Below are positions 62,121-64,000 of a stretch of DNA of 64,000 nt, in pieces. The notes under the pieces are model-generated. The model ran no database searches. It saw only the letters and a program-made list of their open reading frames with translations, and was not told where the DNA came from. The position numbers and the translations under genes were made by a program. The DNA lies in NCBI RefSeq assembly GCF_030124375.1, contig NZ_JASKLS010000012.1, positions 91,899-155,898 of the forward strand, given 5' to 3'. Source of the stretch: Sinorhizobium sp. 6-70. GTDB lineage: Bacteria; Pseudomonadota; Alphaproteobacteria; Rhizobiales; Rhizobiaceae. Each line of letters opens with the position of its first letter. Within the stretch, counting starts at the first letter, position 1.

Positions 62121-63368
62121 TCAGACCGTTGGATGCTCTTCCGGAACGTCGAGCGTATCGATCTTGCGCAACTGCGGGAATCCGGTCGCCCAGAGGAGCG
62201 CCACGAGAAGCGTGCCGACGCCGCCGAAGGCGACCGCGAAGACAGCACCGAAGCCCGAGGCCATCATGCCGGCGCGGAATTCGCCAAGTTCGTTCGACGC
62301 GCCGACGAAGACCATGTTGACCGCGTTCACGCGGCCGCGCAGTTCGTCCGGAGTCCAGAGCGTGATCAGGATTTCGCGGACATAGACCGAGATCATGTCC
62401 GCCGCGCCCATGACGACAAGCGCGGCGATCGAGATCCAGGCTGTCGTCGACAGGCCGAAGACAATGGTCGCGAGGCCGAAAAGCGCAACGCCGATAAACA
62501 TGTAGAGACCTGCCCAGTTGCGGATCGGGTGGGCGGCAAGCCAGACGGCCATGCCGACGGCACCGACGCCCGGTGCAGCGCGCAGAAGGCCGAGCCCCCA
62601 CGGGCCGAGCGCCAGGATATCGCGGGCAAAAACCGGCATCAGCGCCACCGCGCCACCGAGCAGCACGGCAAAGAGGTCGAGCGAGATCGCCCCCAGCACG
62701 ACCTTCTCCGCCCTGATATAGCGGAAGCCCGCCGTAATCGTCTGCCAGCTTTGTGCCGAGGCGGGTGTACGCACCGTGGGCTTGGGCACGGCAAAGACCA
62801 TCAGGGCAGCCGCTGCAAAGAACGAGAGACTGACCGCGTAAGGCACAACAGGACCGAAACCGTAGATCAGGCCGCCGGCGACCGGCCCGACGATCGTCGC
62901 CGTCTGCCAGGAGGTCGAATTCCAGGCGATCGCATTGGGCAGGTGCTCGGTTGGCACCAGATTGGGAGCAAGTGACTGCGCCGCCGGTCCCAGAAACGCC
63001 CGCTCGATCCCAAAGACGACGAGGATCGCATAGACCGGCCAGGGCGAAAACAGGCCCGTCACGGTCAACAGGAGCAGCGCGGACGCACAAAGCGTGCTCA
63101 CCGTCATGCAGATGCCCATGATGACACGGCGGTTGTAGCGGTCCGCGACGGTCCCCGTCACCAGAATCAGGACCAGCGATGGCAGGAACTGGAAAAGGCC
63201 GATGAGGCCGAGATCGAACGGATCGCGCGTCAGGTCATAGATCTGCCAGCCGACGGCGACAGACATGATCTGGATGGCGAAATAGGCGAGGAAGCGGGAG
63301 AAGAAGTAGCGCCGATAGCCAACATGCCTGAAGGCGGCGAAACGATGCGCGGCATGAACGACGGACAT
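62121..63368 (-). CDS. MFS exporter (EntS-like, MFS_3 group)
   Basis: A 415-residue major facilitator with about 12 membrane segments and the loop motif GTVADRYNRRVIMG after segment 2, and PDELRGRVNAVNMVFVGAS in the second half. This is typical of the EntS/MFS_3 group that exports siderophores or drugs. The substrate is unknown; no siderophore genes are near. It lies between two family A repeats, the triple array downstream and copy 6 just upstream of its start. Confidence 0.85.
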   Translation of the reverse strand: MSVVHAAHRFAAFRHVGYRRYFFSRFLAYFAIQIMSVAVGWQIYDLTRDPFDLGLIGLFQFLPSLVLILVTGTVADRYNRRVIMGICMTVSTLCASALLLLTVTGLFSPWPVYAILVVFGIERAFLGPAAQSLAPNLVPTEHLPNAIAWNSTSWQTATIVGPVAGGLIYGFGPVVPYAVSLSFFAAAALMVFAVPKPTVRTPASAQSWQTITAGFRYIRAEKVVLGAISLDLFAVLLGGAVALMPVFARDILALGPWGLGLLRAAPGVGAVGMAVWLAAHPIRNWAGLYMFIGVALFGLATIVFGLSTTAWISIAALVVMGAADMISVYVREILITLWTPDELRGRVNAVNMVFVGASNELGEFRAGMMASGFGAVFAVAFGGVGTLLVALLWATGFPQLRKIDTLDVPEEHPTV

Positions 63369-63381
63369 TTGGGGGAGGCTC

Positions 63382-63486
63382 CTACCGCATGTCCTTAGAT
63401 CGGAATCGATCTAAGGACAAAATCATCCAGAAACTTAAAGCTCTACCGCGACCTGTGCGCGTCTGATTAGACGCGCGGCGCTGTAG
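63382..63486 (+). repeat. Family A double-palindrome repeat, copy 6 (diverged)
   Basis: The layout matches the other family A copies but with changed bases: CATGTCCTTAGATCG...CGATCTAAGGACAAAATC, then GTGCGCGTCTGATTAGACGCGCGGCGCTGTAG. Paired changes (TTAGATC with GATCTAAGG) keep the first stem intact. It lies between divergent MFS and YggT genes. Confidence 0.8.
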
Positions 63487-63601
63487 GGGCGGCAAAGCAC
63501 CGCGCATTGCCATTAAACATGATCGCGCACGACGAAGCGTCGTACTTGCCCGTTTAGTTTCCAATGTCTACATGTCTGTCAACAACGAATTGGAGACTGG
63601 C

Positions 63602-63898
63602 ATGATTGCTGTCATCGCAACCTTGAACTTCATAATCAATATAGCCTGGTTCCTGATCATAGCGTCGGCCATCTTTTCCTGGCTCTACGCCTTCAACGTG
63701 ATCAACGTGAACAACCACGCGATCAACATGATCGGCCGTTCGCTCTATCAACTGACGGAGCCGCTCTATCGGCCCATCCGCCGCGTCCTGCCGGACATGG
63801 GCGGCGTCGATCTCTCGCCGCTGGTCGTCCTCGTGATCCTCTATTTCATCTGGTACTTCCTCAACACGACGGTCGCTTCCGCGGTGATCGGCATATAA
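63602..63898 (+). CDS. YggT-family membrane protein
   Basis: A 98-residue protein with two hydrophobic segments (about 5-25 and 67-92) and the family motif LTEPLYRPIRRVLPDMGGVDLSPLVV. YggT proteins are inner membrane proteins linked to osmotic stress and, in some bacteria, to division; the function is not firm. The ATG at 63602 has GGAG seven bases upstream and is preferred to one at 63572. The next gene starts at the base after its stop. Confidence 0.9.
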   Translation: MIAVIATLNFIINIAWFLIIASAIFSWLYAFNVINVNNHAINMIGRSLYQLTEPLYRPIRRVLPDMGGVDLSPLVVLVILYFIWYFLNTTVASAVIGI

Positions 63899-64000
63899 GT
63901 GCACGCGGCGCTGACCAGCCTTGACGATCATGTCCGCTTGACCGTCCGGCTGACGCCGAATGGCGGCCGCGATGCGATCGACGGCTTCGAAAGTGCTGCC
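63899..64000 (+). CDS. DUF167/YggU-family protein (partial, cut by window end)
   Basis: A frame opening with GTG immediately after the YggT stop reads VHAALTSLDDHVRLTVRLTP, then NGGRDAIDG, and runs off the window. The VRLTPNGGRDAIDG stretch is the typical N-terminal core of DUF167 (YggU) proteins. YggT and YggU are adjacent in many proteobacteria, which supports the call. Function is unknown. Confidence 0.8.
   Translation, partial: MHAALTSLDDHVRLTVRLTPNGGRDAIDGFESAA

Overview
The window is a gene-dense, GC-rich alphaproteobacterial chromosome segment, most like Sinorhizobium/Ensifer. Three things support this: the sitABCD operon sits divergently beside a Mur-type Fur protein; the ATP synthase genes are ordered atpHAGDC, apart from atpB/E/F; and the mdh-sucCDAB-lpdA and sdhCDAB operons lie close together. 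The intergenic spaces also carry several families of short double-palindrome repeats of the kind known in rhizobia (RIME-like elements). The content is almost all core metabolism. I see no phage, transposase, CRISPR array, tRNA or rRNA.

Layout. 1-2276 is the tail of a glycerol-type ABC importer operon (permease end, DUF2160 membrane protein, binding protein). 2711-5276 holds an NCS2 purine/pyrimidine permease and an EamA exporter. 5284-9398 is the manganese module: mur on the minus strand and sitABCD on the plus strand, with a perfect palindrome between them. 9426-11513 is a large acyltransferase-SGNH membrane enzyme. 11773-16583 is an uncharacterised catabolic cluster (enolase-superfamily enzyme, aldehyde dehydrogenase, iron alcohol dehydrogenase, divergent LysR). 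16712-19270 has an unknown membrane-anchored protein and an Lrp regulator divergent from a saccharopine-dehydrogenase-like enzyme.

19774-24843 encodes the F1 sector of ATP synthase on the minus strand. 25094-32715 holds a small membrane protein, priA divergent from tal, a PlsC-like acyltransferase divergent from xerC, a TraB/GumN protein and a DUF2867 protein. 32803-44629 is one long minus-strand TCA-cycle run (mdh, sucC, sucD, sucA, sucB, five small non-TCA genes, lpdA), which makes malate dehydrogenase, succinyl-CoA synthetase and the complete 2-oxoglutarate dehydrogenase complex. 44815-51102 has zapE, an Omp19-like lipoprotein, an exported MsrA and sdhCDAB. 51411-52064 encodes a histidine-rich exported repeat protein behind a perfect CtrA-type box.

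52093-55711 (minus) runs tsaD, gpsA, a YciI protein, an EVE protein and a probable ETF-beta lysine methyltransferase. Divergent from it, 55787-61777 (plus) runs hemC, hemD, a mitofilin/Mic60-like protein, HemY, a TerB-domain protein and a glutamine amidotransferase. The end holds a tandem triple repeat array, an MFS exporter, YggT and the start of a DUF167 protein.

Much of the window serves central energy metabolism (TCA cycle, succinate dehydrogenase, F1-ATPase, heme). The rest covers metal, solute and envelope functions. Starts were moved inward from the longest open frame where a ribosome binding site, a stop/start overlap or the family N-terminus argued for it. All functional assignments come from reading motifs by eye; no database search was run.
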